Notes: generated from the sequence alone by a model not told the origin. A DNA stretch of 64,000 nucleotides from an uncultured Eubacteriales bacterium (GCA_934446365.1 CAKSDZ010000004.1:62001-126000), one strand, 5' to 3'. Shown: positions 17,433-26,577, numbered from the stretch's first letter. Numbers and translations are program-made.

Positions 17433-19745
17433 ATGAAAAACAGAACTGTAAGAATTTTGGCCGCAGCCCTTGCGGCGATATTCATGGTCCTTATGCTTCC
17501 AATCGGTGCGTCTGCGGTCAATCTGATTGCAACGAACCCTTCGCAGGCGGACGAGGGCTATGAATATACCGGCTGGAGTGATATTCCGCTTTTGGTAATC
17601 AAAATCAACTACAGACCGGAGGGTGCAGACCCTACGCTGATCAAAACAACAGACGACACCTATTGGTATGAGATGCTTTTCGGAGACGGAGAGAAAAGCA
17701 TGAAGTCTTTCTTTGAGACCGCTTCCGACGGGAATTTCCGTTTTACGCCGGCCAAAGAAAACTATGTGAATGAAAGCCATAAAAACGTGGCGAACGACGG
17801 CATCGTCGAGGTGACCGTCAATACAAATCACCCGGGCGGAACGAACCGCGGCGAGGTCGGCGCGGCCATTGCCGCCGCCGCTGAATTTGTGGATTTCAAA
17901 TCCTTTGACGTCGACGGCAGCGGCTCGGTGGAAAAAGACGAGCTCGCGATTGCTTTTGTCTGCGCGGGCTATGAGGCGACACGTTCGACCAAAACGCCCA
18001 ACAACCACGCTTTTTATTTGGGAGCTACGTTGACGGCGGGTGGAATCTCCATGTCGGGCGGCTATATCAAGGTCGGTGAGATGATGAGCGACACGACACC
18101 GCTGACGGTCGGCACCTTCTGTCATGAGCTTTCTCACTATCTCGGCACGGTTGACCTCTATACCAGCAAGAGCTGGGGCGGCGCCAACTCTCCGGCCGGC
18201 AAGGTTTCCGTCATGGCCGGCAACGGTTCTTCCGGTAAAAATACGGGAGAAGCCACGGGAGAAAGTCCCTCCTATCTTGATCCGTTTCATTTGACTGCTT
18301 TGGGCTTCTATCCCAGCACAACGATTGTCGACGGAGAGTATACGCTTTATTCCCGTCAGAGCACGGAGGGAAAATACAACATACTGAAAATCGAAACGCC
18401 GAATCCCAATGAGTATTATCTGATTGAGAACCGTTATTTCGACAACAGCTCGGCTCATTTTGACAGCGAAACGAACTATGACGGAACAAGGGGTATCATC
18501 ATTTGGCATGTTGACGAGACCTACGCTACGCCGTTTGGCAGCGGAGGCAACGACGGCGCCGATATCGGCGTTGCCGCACTTGCACCGAGAAGAGAAGGCG
18601 CCGACCCTGTTTTCCCGGCAAATTCCGGTGTATTCGGTGTGAAAGGGCAGGTCTTTAACTGCGAGGACTATGCGTTCCCGTGGAGCGGAACCTGGCATAC
18701 CACGCTCGGTGAGGTTTGGAATGACTTCTTCCAGCTGAAAATCGAAATTCTGACGGATGCCGGACACGAAATGAAAATCAAGGTTACCGGTACCAAGACG
18801 GCGGATTTCCCGACCGATGCGAGAGGCACTGTCGTGACATCCGACAGCCTGACGATGAGAGGGCAGATCACGGATACCAAGGGACAGACACTGACGGGTG
18901 TTACCCTGCAAATTTCCGATAAATATGATTATTCCAACATCTTGAGCTCGATCGACGTTCAGGTAGATGCGGACGGCAAATATGCCGGCATATTTGACAG
19001 CTTGACCTCCAAAACTTTTTATTATACGCGGGTGGTTTATCATTTTGAGGAAGGCGATTTCTATTATGACAGTGATGCTACCACAAAGAATCCTGTCGAT
19101 CCCACGGTTTGCCTTGTCTCCTTCTTCCGCGCACTGACGGAAAACGACAAAGCCTTTGAGCAGAAGGTTGCTGTCGGCGAACCGATTGTCGTGAAATTCC
19201 CGATGAACAAAACAGGTTATGTGTTTGCCGGCTGGTATACAGACCCGGAGCTTACTCAATATTATGAGGTTTCCAATCCCAGCGAGGCGGGAGAGCTGGT
19301 TCTTTACGCGAAGTGGGTAGAGGCCGATAAAGCGGCGCAGCTGATTGTCAAGGGCGCAACGCTTGTCAACGACAAGGTCAATCCGGCGGGATATGCTGCG
19401 GTCGGCGAAACCTTCCGTGAGCCGGTTGTGACGGCACAGGAGGGCAAGAAGGTCGTTTGGTATGCGGACGAAGCCTGCACGACGCCGTTTGATTTCTCCA
19501 AGACGGTCGATTCCACGGATGCCGTCACGATTTACGCGAAGTATGAAGACGACATTCCGGAGGAAACGGACCCCCCCGTTACCACGCCCGAGGAGACGAC
19601 GGCAGATACGGCGGACACAACGGCACCGAACGAAGAGACGCCGTCCGGTCTTTCCACCGGCGCGATTGTCGCTATTATCGCTGTGGTTGTCGTGATCGTC
19701 GTTGTTGCGGTGGTTCTTGTTGTAGTCAGGAAGAAAAAGAAATAA
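17433..19745 (+). CDS. Cell-anchored M6-type metalloprotease with InlB-type repeats (copy 2)
   Basis: 770 aa. ATG 17433 is chosen over an overlapping GTG 17430; AAGGAG sits just upstream inside the end of copy 1. Same order as copy 1: signal peptide (to ASAVN), EF-hand-like DVDGSGSVEKDE, zinc motif HELSHYLGTVDLY (H231, H235), GIIIWHVDETY, fibronectin-like part, GYVFAGWYTDPE repeat ending AKW, a second degenerate repeat, a Pro/Thr/Glu linker, membrane helix and RKKKK tail. The two share stretches such as GEYTLYSRQS and NEYYLIENR, so they arose by tandem duplication. The divergence suggests different targets. A strong terminator follows. Confidence 0.85.
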   Translation: MKNRTVRILAAALAAIFMVLMLPIGASAVNLIATNPSQADEGYEYTGWSDIPLLVIKINYRPEGADPTLIKTTDDTYWYEMLFGDGEKSMKSFFETASDGNFRFTPAKENYVNESHKNVANDGIVEVTVNTNHPGGTNRGEVGAAIAAAAEFVDFKSFDVDGSGSVEKDELAIAFVCAGYEATRSTKTPNNHAFYLGATLTAGGISMSGGYIKVGEMMSDTTPLTVGTFCHELSHYLGTVDLYTSKSWGGANSPAGKVSVMAGNGSSGKNTGEATGESPSYLDPFHLTALGFYPSTTIVDGEYTLYSRQSTEGKYNILKIETPNPNEYYLIENRYFDNSSAHFDSETNYDGTRGIIIWHVDETYATPFGSGGNDGADIGVAALAPRREGADPVFPANSGVFGVKGQVFNCEDYAFPWSGTWHTTLGEVWNDFFQLKIEILTDAGHEMKIKVTGTKTADFPTDARGTVVTSDSLTMRGQITDTKGQTLTGVTLQISDKYDYSNILSSIDVQVDADGKYAGIFDSLTSKTFYYTRVVYHFEEGDFYYDSDATTKNPVDPTVCLVSFFRALTENDKAFEQKVAVGEPIVVKFPMNKTGYVFAGWYTDPELTQYYEVSNPSEAGELVLYAKWVEADKAAQLIVKGATLVNDKVNPAGYAAVGETFREPVVTAQEGKKVVWYADEACTTPFDFSKTVDSTDAVTIYAKYEDDIPEETDPPVTTPEETTADTADTTAPNEETPSGLSTGAIVAIIAVVVVIVVVAVVLVVVRKKKK

Positions 19746-19769
19746 TATTTGAGATTGCGCAAGCTTGTG

Positions 19770-19802
19770 AAAACCGGAGCGGGATACCGCTCCGGTTTTT
19801 GT
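19770..19802 (+). terminator. Terminator of the M6 protease operon
   Basis: Twelve-bp arms AAACCGGAGCGG (19771-19782) and CCGCTCCGGTTT (19787-19798), followed by TT and a T-rich stretch. Confidence 0.9.
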
Positions 19803-19841
19803 CTGTTAAAACATCATATTTGACAGGAATGGCTTTTTTCG

Positions 19842-19870
19842 TTGACATTTTTGTGGGACTCTGTTATACT
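19842..19870 (+). promoter_or_regulatory. Sigma-A promoter of the GH20-like gene
   Basis: TTGACA (19842-19847) and TATACT (19865-19870), spacer 17 bp, 33 bp upstream of the start at 19903. Confidence 0.8.
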
Positions 19871-19902
19871 TGTGAATGAAAATTTTAGGAAGAGGTTGAA
19901 GC

Positions 19903-21495
19903 ATGAAAAACTTTGATTTGTTTGGCGTTATGATCGACTGTTCCCGCAACGCGGTGCCGAATGTGGCGGGACTGAAACGTTTTTTTGATATCATCTCACA
20001 AATGGGATACAATTTGGCGATGCTCTATACCGAGGATACGTATGAGGTGGAAAAGGAGCCGTATTTCGGCTATAAGCGCGGTCGTTATTCGGCCTCGGAG
20101 CTGCGCGAGCTCGATGATTATGCGGCTTCCGTCGGAATCGAGCTTGTCCCGTGCATTCAGACGCTGGCGCATCTGAATGCGGCGTTCCGCTGGCGCGAAT
20201 ACCGGCAGATTCAGGATTGCGACGATATTCTTCTTTTGGATAACGACAGAACCTATGAGTTGATCGACCATATGTTTGCGTCCCTTTCGACTTGCATCCG
20301 TTCCCGTCGAATCCACATCGGGATGGATGAGGCGCACCGCGTGGGACTCGGCAAATATTTGGACGAACACGGCTTCTGCGACCGATATGCGCTTTTGCTC
20401 CGGCATTTGAATAAGGTTTGCGAAATCGCCCGTAAATACGGCTATGAGCCGATGATGTGGGAGGATATGTTTTTCCGTCTTGCCCACGGCGGTTATTTTA
20501 TCAACCGTGAGCTTGATTTCCCACAGGAGATTATCGAAAAGGTTCCGGCGGATGTCACGATGGTATATTGGGATTATTACGCGGATACGGCTGAATTTTA
20601 TGATCACATGATTCTGTCCTCGAAGAAGCTTTCCGACAAGGTTTGGTTTGCGGGCGGCGCATGGGTGTGGGGCGGCTTCGCTCCGCATTCCCGGCTCAGC
20701 ATTCGCCGAAACGAGCTTGCAGTGCCGGCATGCGTCCGTCACGGAATCCGTCATGCGTTTTTCACGATGTGGGGCGACGACGGCGGCGAATGCCCGTATT
20801 TTTCGGCGCTTCCGGCGCTGATGCACGCCGCAGCCACGGCCGAGGGGCTGTCGGAGACGGAAATGAAGGAAAAATTCCGCGCGATCGTCGGGGAAGAATA
20901 CGACGCTTTTCTGGAACTGGACCTTCCCAACCACGTTTTTGGCGCGGACAAGATGGTCGGCTCTGCGAATTACAGCAAAAACCGCCTTTACGATGATTGC
21001 TTTCTTGCCATTCTGAGCCTCAACGCCGAGGGAGCGGACGGAGGCGTTTACCGTGAATACGCTGAGCGTCTGCATCGTCGGGCGCGGGAGGGCTGTGAGT
21101 TCCGATATCTGTTTGAAACGATGGCTGGTCTTTGTGATGCCTTGGCAATCAAATTTGACCTTGCTGACAGGACGCGCTCGCTTTATGCGGCGGGCGATAA
21201 GGAGGGTCTGCGGCGTCTTGCCGAGAATGAGTATACGGCTCTTTTGTCGCGTCTGGACGCTTTTTATCAGGCGTTTCGCACACAGTGGTATACGGTCAAT
21301 AAAACCTACGGCTTTGAAATACAGGACGCAAGGCTCGGGGGACTTATGCAGCGCATCAAAAGCTGTCGGGAAAGACTTCTCGCCTTTTGCGACGGGGATA
21401 TCGATAAGATTGAGGAGCTTTCCGAGCCGGTGCTGTCGAACGACGGAGGAAATGTTCCTTATTGGCGCGAGATGCTTACGGCCTGTGTTGTCTGA
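19903..21495 (+). CDS. Family 20-like glycoside hydrolase (beta-N-acetylhexosaminidase type)
   Basis: 530 aa, no signal peptide, so it should act in the cytoplasm on imported sugars. The TIM-barrel pattern of GH20 is visible: NLAMLYTEDTYEV, LVPCIQTLAHL, then IGMDEAHRVG with the catalytic Asp-Glu pair D142-E143, MMWEDMFFRL, MVYWDYY and a Trp-rich WVWGGF strand. GH20 enzymes remove terminal GlcNAc or GalNAc from glycans by substrate-assisted catalysis. The C-terminal ~150 residues are helical. The gene has its own promoter and terminator and stands alone; the exact substrate is not predictable. Confidence 0.82.
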   Translation: MKNFDLFGVMIDCSRNAVPNVAGLKRFFDIISQMGYNLAMLYTEDTYEVEKEPYFGYKRGRYSASELRELDDYAASVGIELVPCIQTLAHLNAAFRWREYRQIQDCDDILLLDNDRTYELIDHMFASLSTCIRSRRIHIGMDEAHRVGLGKYLDEHGFCDRYALLLRHLNKVCEIARKYGYEPMMWEDMFFRLAHGGYFINRELDFPQEIIEKVPADVTMVYWDYYADTAEFYDHMILSSKKLSDKVWFAGGAWVWGGFAPHSRLSIRRNELAVPACVRHGIRHAFFTMWGDDGGECPYFSALPALMHAAATAEGLSETEMKEKFRAIVGEEYDAFLELDLPNHVFGADKMVGSANYSKNRLYDDCFLAILSLNAEGADGGVYREYAERLHRRAREGCEFRYLFETMAGLCDALAIKFDLADRTRSLYAAGDKEGLRRLAENEYTALLSRLDAFYQAFRTQWYTVNKTYGFEIQDARLGGLMQRIKSCRERLLAFCDGDIDKIEELSEPVLSNDGGNVPYWREMLTACVV

Positions 21496-21536
21496 CGTCG
21501 ATTCTTTCCATGTGGAGCCTTGATAAATCCATATAA

Positions 21537-21582
21537 AAAAACGCAGGATTCCTCACGAGAATGGGGAATCCTGCGTTTTTAT
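21537..21582. terminator. Two-way terminator between GH20-like and radA genes
   Basis: Long arms AAACGCAGGATTCC and GGAATCCTGCGTTT with A-rich and T-rich flanks, placed between convergent genes. Confidence 0.85.
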
Positions 21583-22979
21583 TTCTGTTTTAGCAAGGGC
21601 AGGAGGTCGAATACCGTTTTTACGGGAACAAGGACCGTTCCGGGCTTTGTTTTCAGCTCTGTTTTGCTTAAATTCCGGCTGGGGACGGCGATTTTGGTGA
21701 AGCCCAGCCGTTCTCCCTCGCGCACACGCTGTTCCACGCGGGATACGGCGCGTATTTCTCCGGAGAGCCCAAGCTCTCCGATGCACATCACGTCGTCCGG
21801 CACGGGGATATCCCGAATGCTCGATATCATGGCGAGCGCCATGCCGGCATCGGAGGCGGTTTCTTCGATTTTAATGCCGCCGATGACGTTGATATATACG
21901 TCGGAGGAGGAGAAGCGCAGTCCCAGCCGTTTTTCGAGGACGGCGAGGATGAGCGACACCCGGTTGTAGTCGATACCGGTGGACATGCGCCTCGGAGAGG
22001 GAAATACCGTCGAGGTCGCGAGCGCCTGAATTTCCGCGACGAGCGGCCGCGTCCCCTCGATTACGCAAACGGCACAGTTGCCGGATACGCCCTCGGGACG
22101 GTCGGCCAGCAGCAGCTCCGAGGGGCTTTCCACCTCGCGCAGCCCCGCATCGGTCATTTCAAATACGCCGAGCTCATTGGTGGAGCCGAAGCGGTTTTTG
22201 ATTGCGCGGATCACGCGGCAGTTCTGGCGGCTTTCTCCCTCGAAATACAGCACGGTGTCAACCATGTGTTCGAGCACCTTCGGACCCGCGATGCTGCCCT
22301 CCTTGTTGACATGTCCGACGAGAATCACAGACGTGCCATCCGTTTTTGCTTTGTTGATGAATACGCCAGCGCACTCCCGTATCTGCGTCACACTGCCCGG
22401 GATGGTGTTGCTTTCGCTGTGATACATCGTTTGAATAGAATCCACGATGATGATATCCGGCGCGAGTTTTTTCGCATGGGAAAGGATTTTTTCCGCGTTC
22501 GTTTCCGTCAGAAGATAGATGCCCCCGCCCTTGATGCCGAGCCTTTTGGCGCGCAGGGAAATCTGCGCGGCCGATTCCTCTCCTGAAACATAGAGCACCG
22601 TCCTGTCCTCGGCAAGGCTCGCGCAGATTTGCAGAAGCAGTGTGGATTTGCCGATTCCGGGCTCGCCGGAAAGCAGCACGACCGAGCCCTCCACAAGTCC
22701 GCCGCCGAGAACTCTGTCAAATTCGCCGATTCCGGTCGAACGCCGCAGATATTCCGGCAGATTATCCGAGGTGAGCGGCTGCGGTTCGGTGTCGCCGGCG
22801 CTGCGTACCAGCATCGTCTGCCTGCGGGAGGCGCCGGACGGCGCGGAGGCAGGGCTTTCGCTTTCGTAGGTTTCCTCTGTGAAGGTGTTCCAGCTTCCGC
22901 AGCCGGGACAACGCCCCAGCCATTTTGCACTTTGATAATCGCATTCGCTGCATACATAGACGGTTTTTGCTTTTTTCAT
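21579..22979 (-). CDS. radA: DNA repair protein RadA
   Basis: 466 aa, full length. N-terminal zinc finger with C10, C13, C24 and C27, then a RecA-like ATPase with Walker A GEPGIGKST (105-113), the RadA-specific KNRFG motif around residue 266, and a C-terminal Lon-protease-like domain (YINVIGGIKIEETASDAGMA). It promotes branch migration in recombination and fork repair. The last codons overlap the terminator stem. Upstream, the cwlD-like gene ends 18 bp before its start, so the two may share a transcript. Confidence 0.97.
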   Translation of the reverse strand: MKKAKTVYVCSECDYQSAKWLGRCPGCGSWNTFTEETYESESPASAPSGASRRQTMLVRSAGDTEPQPLTSDNLPEYLRRSTGIGEFDRVLGGGLVEGSVVLLSGEPGIGKSTLLLQICASLAEDRTVLYVSGEESAAQISLRAKRLGIKGGGIYLLTETNAEKILSHAKKLAPDIIIVDSIQTMYHSESNTIPGSVTQIRECAGVFINKAKTDGTSVILVGHVNKEGSIAGPKVLEHMVDTVLYFEGESRQNCRVIRAIKNRFGSTNELGVFEMTDAGLREVESPSELLLADRPEGVSGNCAVCVIEGTRPLVAEIQALATSTVFPSPRRMSTGIDYNRVSLILAVLEKRLGLRFSSSDVYINVIGGIKIEETASDAGMALAMISSIRDIPVPDDVMCIGELGLSGEIRAVSRVEQRVREGERLGFTKIAVPSRNLSKTELKTKPGTVLVPVKTVFDLLPLLKQK

Positions 22980-22997
22980 CCGTGTTTTTGCCTTTCG

Positions 22998-23750
22998 TCA
23001 CTTGTTGTCTTCGCTGATGTATTCGATAACCGAAGTATAGATGCTCATCGCGAGCTTCATTTGGTATTCGTCGGTCTTGAGAAGCTCTTTTTCCTCATAA
23101 TTGGAAAGAAAGCCGCATTCGACAAGCACGGCGGGAATTTGAAGATGGGAGAGCAGATAGATGGAATCTCCGGCCGGCTTTGTCTTTCGGGAATTTTTCT
23201 CGTCGAGATTGGCGGCGGCGCCGTTTTGAATCATATCCGCAAGCGCCTTGCTGCCTTCGTTGTTGCCGGAGTAATATACTTGAAGCCCGCTGTATTTGGA
23301 TACCGGAAATTTGTTCATATGGATGCTGACGAGGACGGAGTTTTCATTCTCGCTTGCAATCGCGACGCGCGCGTTCAAATCATCCAGCTTTTTGTGCTTG
23401 GAGGAGGGATCGGCAAGCTCGATATCCGCGTCCCTTGTCACGACGACGTTGACGTCCGCCGTTTTCATGAGTGCGGCAAGCTTCATCGCCACCGCGAGAT
23501 TGAGATCCTTTTCCAGCGTGCCGTCGTCGTCCGCCGAAGCGCCGCCGTCACGTCCGCCGTGGCCTGCGTCGATGACGATGGTGAAAGTTTTTTCTTCCTC
23601 GTTTGCGCCTGTCGTCTGCGCTTTGCGGTCGTCCACGCCGATCCTGTTTCCGACGAGCAGGGCTACCGCGATAAAAAAGAGGGAGAATACAGAGAATTTC
23701 AGAAAAAAGAATGCCGATTTTTTCGTTGTATGATGTGACAAAAAACTCAC
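22998..23750 (-). CDS. cwlD: N-acetylmuramoyl-L-alanine amidase, CwlD-like
   Basis: 250 aa from GTG 23750. One N-terminal membrane segment (FFLKFSVFSLFFIAVALL) would place the enzyme outside the membrane. The Amidase_3 zinc residues are seen in VIDAGHGGRDGG, the Glu in LEKDLNLAV, the His in VSIHMNKF and the catalytic Glu in VLVECGFLSN. Length, single N-terminal anchor and lack of other domains fit CwlD, which makes muramic-delta-lactam in spore cortex. Other Amidase_3 enzymes remain possible. It lies 18 bp upstream of radA. Confidence 0.85.
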   Translation of the reverse strand: MSFLSHHTTKKSAFFFLKFSVFSLFFIAVALLVGNRIGVDDRKAQTTGANEEEKTFTIVIDAGHGGRDGGASADDDGTLEKDLNLAVAMKLAALMKTADVNVVVTRDADIELADPSSKHKKLDDLNARVAIASENENSVLVSIHMNKFPVSKYSGLQVYYSGNNEGSKALADMIQNGAAANLDEKNSRKTKPAGDSIYLLSHLQIPAVLVECGFLSNYEEKELLKTDEYQMKLAMSIYTSVIEYISEDNK

Positions 23751-23834
23751 CGCCGTTTCCGTATTTATTCTTAGATATATGAAAACGGCGGGCGGGTTAT
23801 GTTTCTCTCTTGAAAAATTCCTTTTTCGTCTTGA

Positions 23835-24386
23835 TTAGTTTTCGGTCTTTTTATGGCCGAACAGGCTCCATTCGTTGGTGCCGAGGAAATACGCGAGTCC
23901 GGCGAACAGCGCAGGCAGAATGGAGGCCGTGAGATAAGCATACGGCGAACCGGTCGCAAGACGCAGTCCCATGGCCTGTGCATCCCAAATCAATTCGATG
24001 CAGGCGAATACGGAATGGAGCGTCTGAAAGGCGGCGTAATCCCGATAGGTATAGCTGATAAGATATATGAGGTTGACGATAAGGCTCGGAACCGAAGCCA
24101 AAAGACCGAGATAAAGTCCTGTGAGCCGATTTAGCTTCATGCGTCCGCCGTTGGCGGTGAGCCTGTCGCGGGCACCTAAATTCCACATCTGCGTGCGGAC
24201 AAGGTAATAGTAAAAGACAAAGACGAGTATACAAATCAGCACGCAGAGCAGATTTTTTGTACTTTCTGTTTGTATGAGCAAAAAGGCGGAGGTGGAAAGG
24301 ATGCTGAAAATGGCGAGAGCAAAATGCGTCGTCAGAAGCTTTGCAATCTCGCGGCTGTAAGTTTTCCAAAATTCTCTGAATTTCAT
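23835..24386 (-). CDS. Four-helix membrane protein of unknown function
   Basis: 183 aa from ATG 24386, which has GGAG 6 nt upstream; the frame extends 39 bases 5' without support. About four membrane segments, with a basic N-terminus and the C-terminal tail FGHKKTEN. No known family recognised; general form resembles small conserved clostridial membrane proteins. It lies 84 bp upstream of the cwlD-like gene on the same strand and could be co-transcribed. Confidence 0.65.
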   Translation of the reverse strand: MKFREFWKTYSREIAKLLTTHFALAIFSILSTSAFLLIQTESTKNLLCVLICILVFVFYYYLVRTQMWNLGARDRLTANGGRMKLNRLTGLYLGLLASVPSLIVNLIYLISYTYRDYAAFQTLHSVFACIELIWDAQAMGLRLATGSPYAYLTASILPALFAGLAYFLGTNEWSLFGHKKTEN

Positions 24387-24644
24387 TATATTCTCCGTTC
24401 CGGCCGGTATGAGAGCAACCGGCACCGTGCATCATGCTGCATTTTAAAAAGGGTGAACCTATTCTGACAAAAATCTCTTTTCATTATTATAACGGGATAT
24501 CGGATTTTCTTCAAGGCGGTTTTGAAAAATTTTCGGAAAGATGATAAAAAATTCACATTTTGAAACCGGTTTTCGTGATTTTTAAAATTATCCTTTGTAT
24601 CTTTGCATCAAATGATGTATAATAAAAGAAAGGAGTGTGAAAAA

Positions 24645-25688
24645 ATGTCGGACAAAACGAAAGTAAAAGAGGATACCTCGCCGGTCATCGAACGGTTCTT
24701 GCGGTATAAGCTTGTCGTTCAGGGGAGATCTCCGAAAACGGTTGAGGAATACCGGATCGATTTACATACCTTTTTTTCCTATCTTATTGCGACGCGCGCG
24801 GGACTTTCTCCGTCCGATGATGGGTTTTATGATGTTTCCATCTCAGGAGTGGACAATGATTTTGTGAAAAGCGTCACAACGCTCGATATTTTGGAATTTC
24901 TTGTTTATACGGCGAATGAGCGCGGAAATTCGACGGCCTCGCGCGCACGCAAGCTCTCCGCGCTCAAAACCTTTTTCAAATACATGGTCGCGACGGAAAA
25001 GATCATGGAGAAAAATCCGGCGATCGACATCGAAACGCCGAAGAGGAAGGCTTCGCTTCCCAAGTATCTGTCGGAAAGCGAGAGCGTTTCGCTCCTGTCA
25101 AGCGTGCTGAATGATACGGAATCCCGCACAAAGGAACGCGATTTTTGCATCATCACGCTGTTTTTGAATTGCGGGATGCGTCTTTCCGAGCTTGTCGGCA
25201 TCAATCTTTCCGATATCGACCGCGAGTTTCGTTCGATGCGCGTCGTGGGAAAGGGAAACAAGGAGCGCATCGTCTATCTCAACGATGCCTGCCGCGAAGC
25301 GCTTACCGCTTATCTGAATTGCCGCGCGAAAAATTTGGATACCATCAAGGATAAGAATGCGCTGTTTGTCTCCCGGCTCGGCAAGCGCATCAGCGGCAAG
25401 ACGGTTCAATGGCTCGTTTACAAATATCTCGACGCGGCGGGGCTCGAATACAAGCATTTTTCGACGCATAAGCTTCGCCATACCGCGGCGACACTCATGT
25501 ATCAGGAGGGCGGCGTCGACGTGCTGGCCTTAAAGGAAATTCTCGGTCACTCACAGCTCAGCACCACGCAGATTTATACGCATATCAGCGATAAAAAGCT
25601 GGAAGAGGCGGTTTCCAAGAATCCTCTCGCGCACTTAAAGCCGTCCGATCTGTCGGGCAAATCGGAGCATGACGATGAAAACGAGTGA
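24645..25688 (+). CDS. Tyrosine recombinase (XerC/XerD type)
   Basis: 347 aa from ATG 24645, with AAAGGAGTG upstream. The N-terminal SAM-like DNA-binding domain spans residues ~10-140. The catalytic domain shows the first Arg in NCGMRLSELVG, the Lys region in VVGKGNKERIVYL, HKLRHTAATLM with His and Arg, LGHSQLSTT, and the nucleophile Tyr in QIYTHI. Length and motifs fit chromosome-dimer-resolving Xer recombinases better than phage integrases. However, it lies upstream of two phage-type holin genes, so a mobile-element role cannot be excluded. Confidence 0.85.
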   Translation: MSDKTKVKEDTSPVIERFLRYKLVVQGRSPKTVEEYRIDLHTFFSYLIATRAGLSPSDDGFYDVSISGVDNDFVKSVTTLDILEFLVYTANERGNSTASRARKLSALKTFFKYMVATEKIMEKNPAIDIETPKRKASLPKYLSESESVSLLSSVLNDTESRTKERDFCIITLFLNCGMRLSELVGINLSDIDREFRSMRVVGKGNKERIVYLNDACREALTAYLNCRAKNLDTIKDKNALFVSRLGKRISGKTVQWLVYKYLDAAGLEYKHFSTHKLRHTAATLMYQEGGVDVLALKEILGHSQLSTTQIYTHISDKKLEEAVSKNPLAHLKPSDLSGKSEHDDENE

Positions 25689-25726
25689 AGCTTTGTGAAA
25701 AACAGTTCAAATGTTCCGAACATATA

Positions 25727-25755
25727 TTTACTTTCCCTCTTGAATATGATATAAT
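25727..25755 (+). promoter_or_regulatory. Promoter of the holin leader
   Basis: TTTACT (25727-25732) and TATAAT (25750-25755), 17-bp spacer. Transcription would begin at or just before the hairpin at 25762. Confidence 0.55.
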
Positions 25756-25759
25756 GATC

Positions 25760-25940
25760 ACGCAAGCGAAAAACGCTTGCGTGAAACATTTTAAAAGAGT
25801 GAGTTAAGCGAGAAGGCTCCTTTCACTTTATTATGACGTTTCAAATGCGGACATGAGGCGCATGCGCCTTTTGTCTGCGGGCGGACGCGCCGACGTTCCC
25901 TGTGCGCGTCCGAAGCCGGGACAAATCAAAAAGGAGTGAA
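25760..25940 (+). other. Structured leader upstream of the holin genes
   Basis: Three hairpins follow the promoter: CGCAAGCG/CGCTTGCG (about 25761-25782), AGGCGC/GCGCCT followed by TTTTG (about 25856-25873, terminator-like), and GGACGCGC/GCGCGTCC (about 25883-25912). There is no open frame of note until 25945. Together they look like an attenuator or regulatory leader; no known riboswitch class was recognised. Confidence 0.4.
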
Positions 25941-25944
25941 CCGG

Positions 25945-25986
25945 TTGAGGCAATTTTATCATATGGACGGTGGTCATCTTGTCTGA
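25945..25986 (+). CDS. Possible 13-codon leader peptide
   Basis: TTG start 8-9 nt after AAAAAGGAGTG, the strongest ribosome binding site here. It ends at TGA 25986, overlapping the likely TTG start (25979) of the next gene, so translation could be coupled. Too short to test by coding statistics. Confidence 0.3.
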   Translation: MRQFYHMDGGHLV

Positions 25987-26263
25987 AAACGAGCGTCTTT
26001 GCAAGGCGGAGGAGCGTATAAAGTTTGACGAACAGAGGATCGACCGTTTGGAGCGGCTGGCGGACGAGGTGCGTGTTCAGAATGAGAATATCGCGAGGCT
26101 TGTCACCCAGCTGGAATTCACAAACAGGCAGTTGGCAGCGCATGAAAAGCGGATCGGCGAAATCGAAAGCCTTCCGGGGCGCGGTGTCCGGATGCTCATC
26201 GGTGCGATTGCCGCGGCGCTTGCTTCCGCTGTCATCGGCGGACTTGTGACCGTTTTATTCTGA
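25979..26263 (+). CDS. XhlA-like coiled-coil membrane protein
   Basis: 94 aa from TTG 25979; GTG 25970 is an alternative. Residues 1-~65 are a charged amphipathic helix (heptad-like ERLCKAEERI, IDRLERLADEV), then one membrane segment with small residues (LIGAIAAALASAVIGGLV). This is the layout of phage haemolysin XhlA/holin-associated proteins, which sit in the membrane and help endolysin release. It lies 17 bp before a LLH-type holin gene. Confidence 0.65.
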   Translation: MSENERLCKAEERIKFDEQRIDRLERLADEVRVQNENIARLVTQLEFTNRQLAAHEKRIGEIESLPGRGVRMLIGAIAAALASAVIGGLVTVLF

Positions 26264-26280
26264 TATCCGGGAGGGATTGT

Positions 26281-26574
26281 TTGACGGACATCATTTTATC
26301 GGTGGTTTTTCTTGCGGCTCTCGCCGTCGGAATCGCGCTTCTTTACCGCTTCGGCTGTGTCAGACAGGCGAAAACGATTTTGCTTCACCTTGTGACGGAA
26401 GCGGAAGAGAAGTGGGGCGGCGGTACGGGCGAGATCAAATTTTCCGCAGTTGCGGAGGCGCTTTATGACAAGCTGCCGTCCGCGGCGAGATTTCTGCTCA
26501 GCGGAAAGACGATTGCGTCTCTGATTGAGAGTGCGGTCGAAAGAATGAAGCAGTATCTGTCGCAGGAAAACTGA
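26281..26574 (+). CDS. LLH-type phage holin-like protein
   Basis: 97 aa from TTG 26281, preceded by GGGAGGG. One N-terminal membrane helix, followed by EAEEKWGGGTGEIKFSAVAEALYDKLP, the pattern of the holin LLH family (superfamily VI). No endolysin or other phage gene follows; a terminator at 26578 and pckA come next. It could be a domesticated or remnant holin pair, possibly used in protein release or programmed lysis. Confidence 0.7.
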   Translation: MTDIILSVVFLAALAVGIALLYRFGCVRQAKTILLHLVTEAEEKWGGGTGEIKFSAVAEALYDKLPSAARFLLSGKTIASLIESAVERMKQYLSQEN

Positions 26575-26577
26575 ATG

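Noticed and set aside
17115..19259. Long minus-strand frame of 714 codons opposite the M6 proteases
   Set aside because: Mirror frame of two well-supported proteases; it crosses both genes and has no recognisable domain.
24645..25688. Prophage integrase with a prophage downstream
   Set aside because: Only two holin-type genes follow, then a terminator and housekeeping genes; no att repeats or other phage genes seen.
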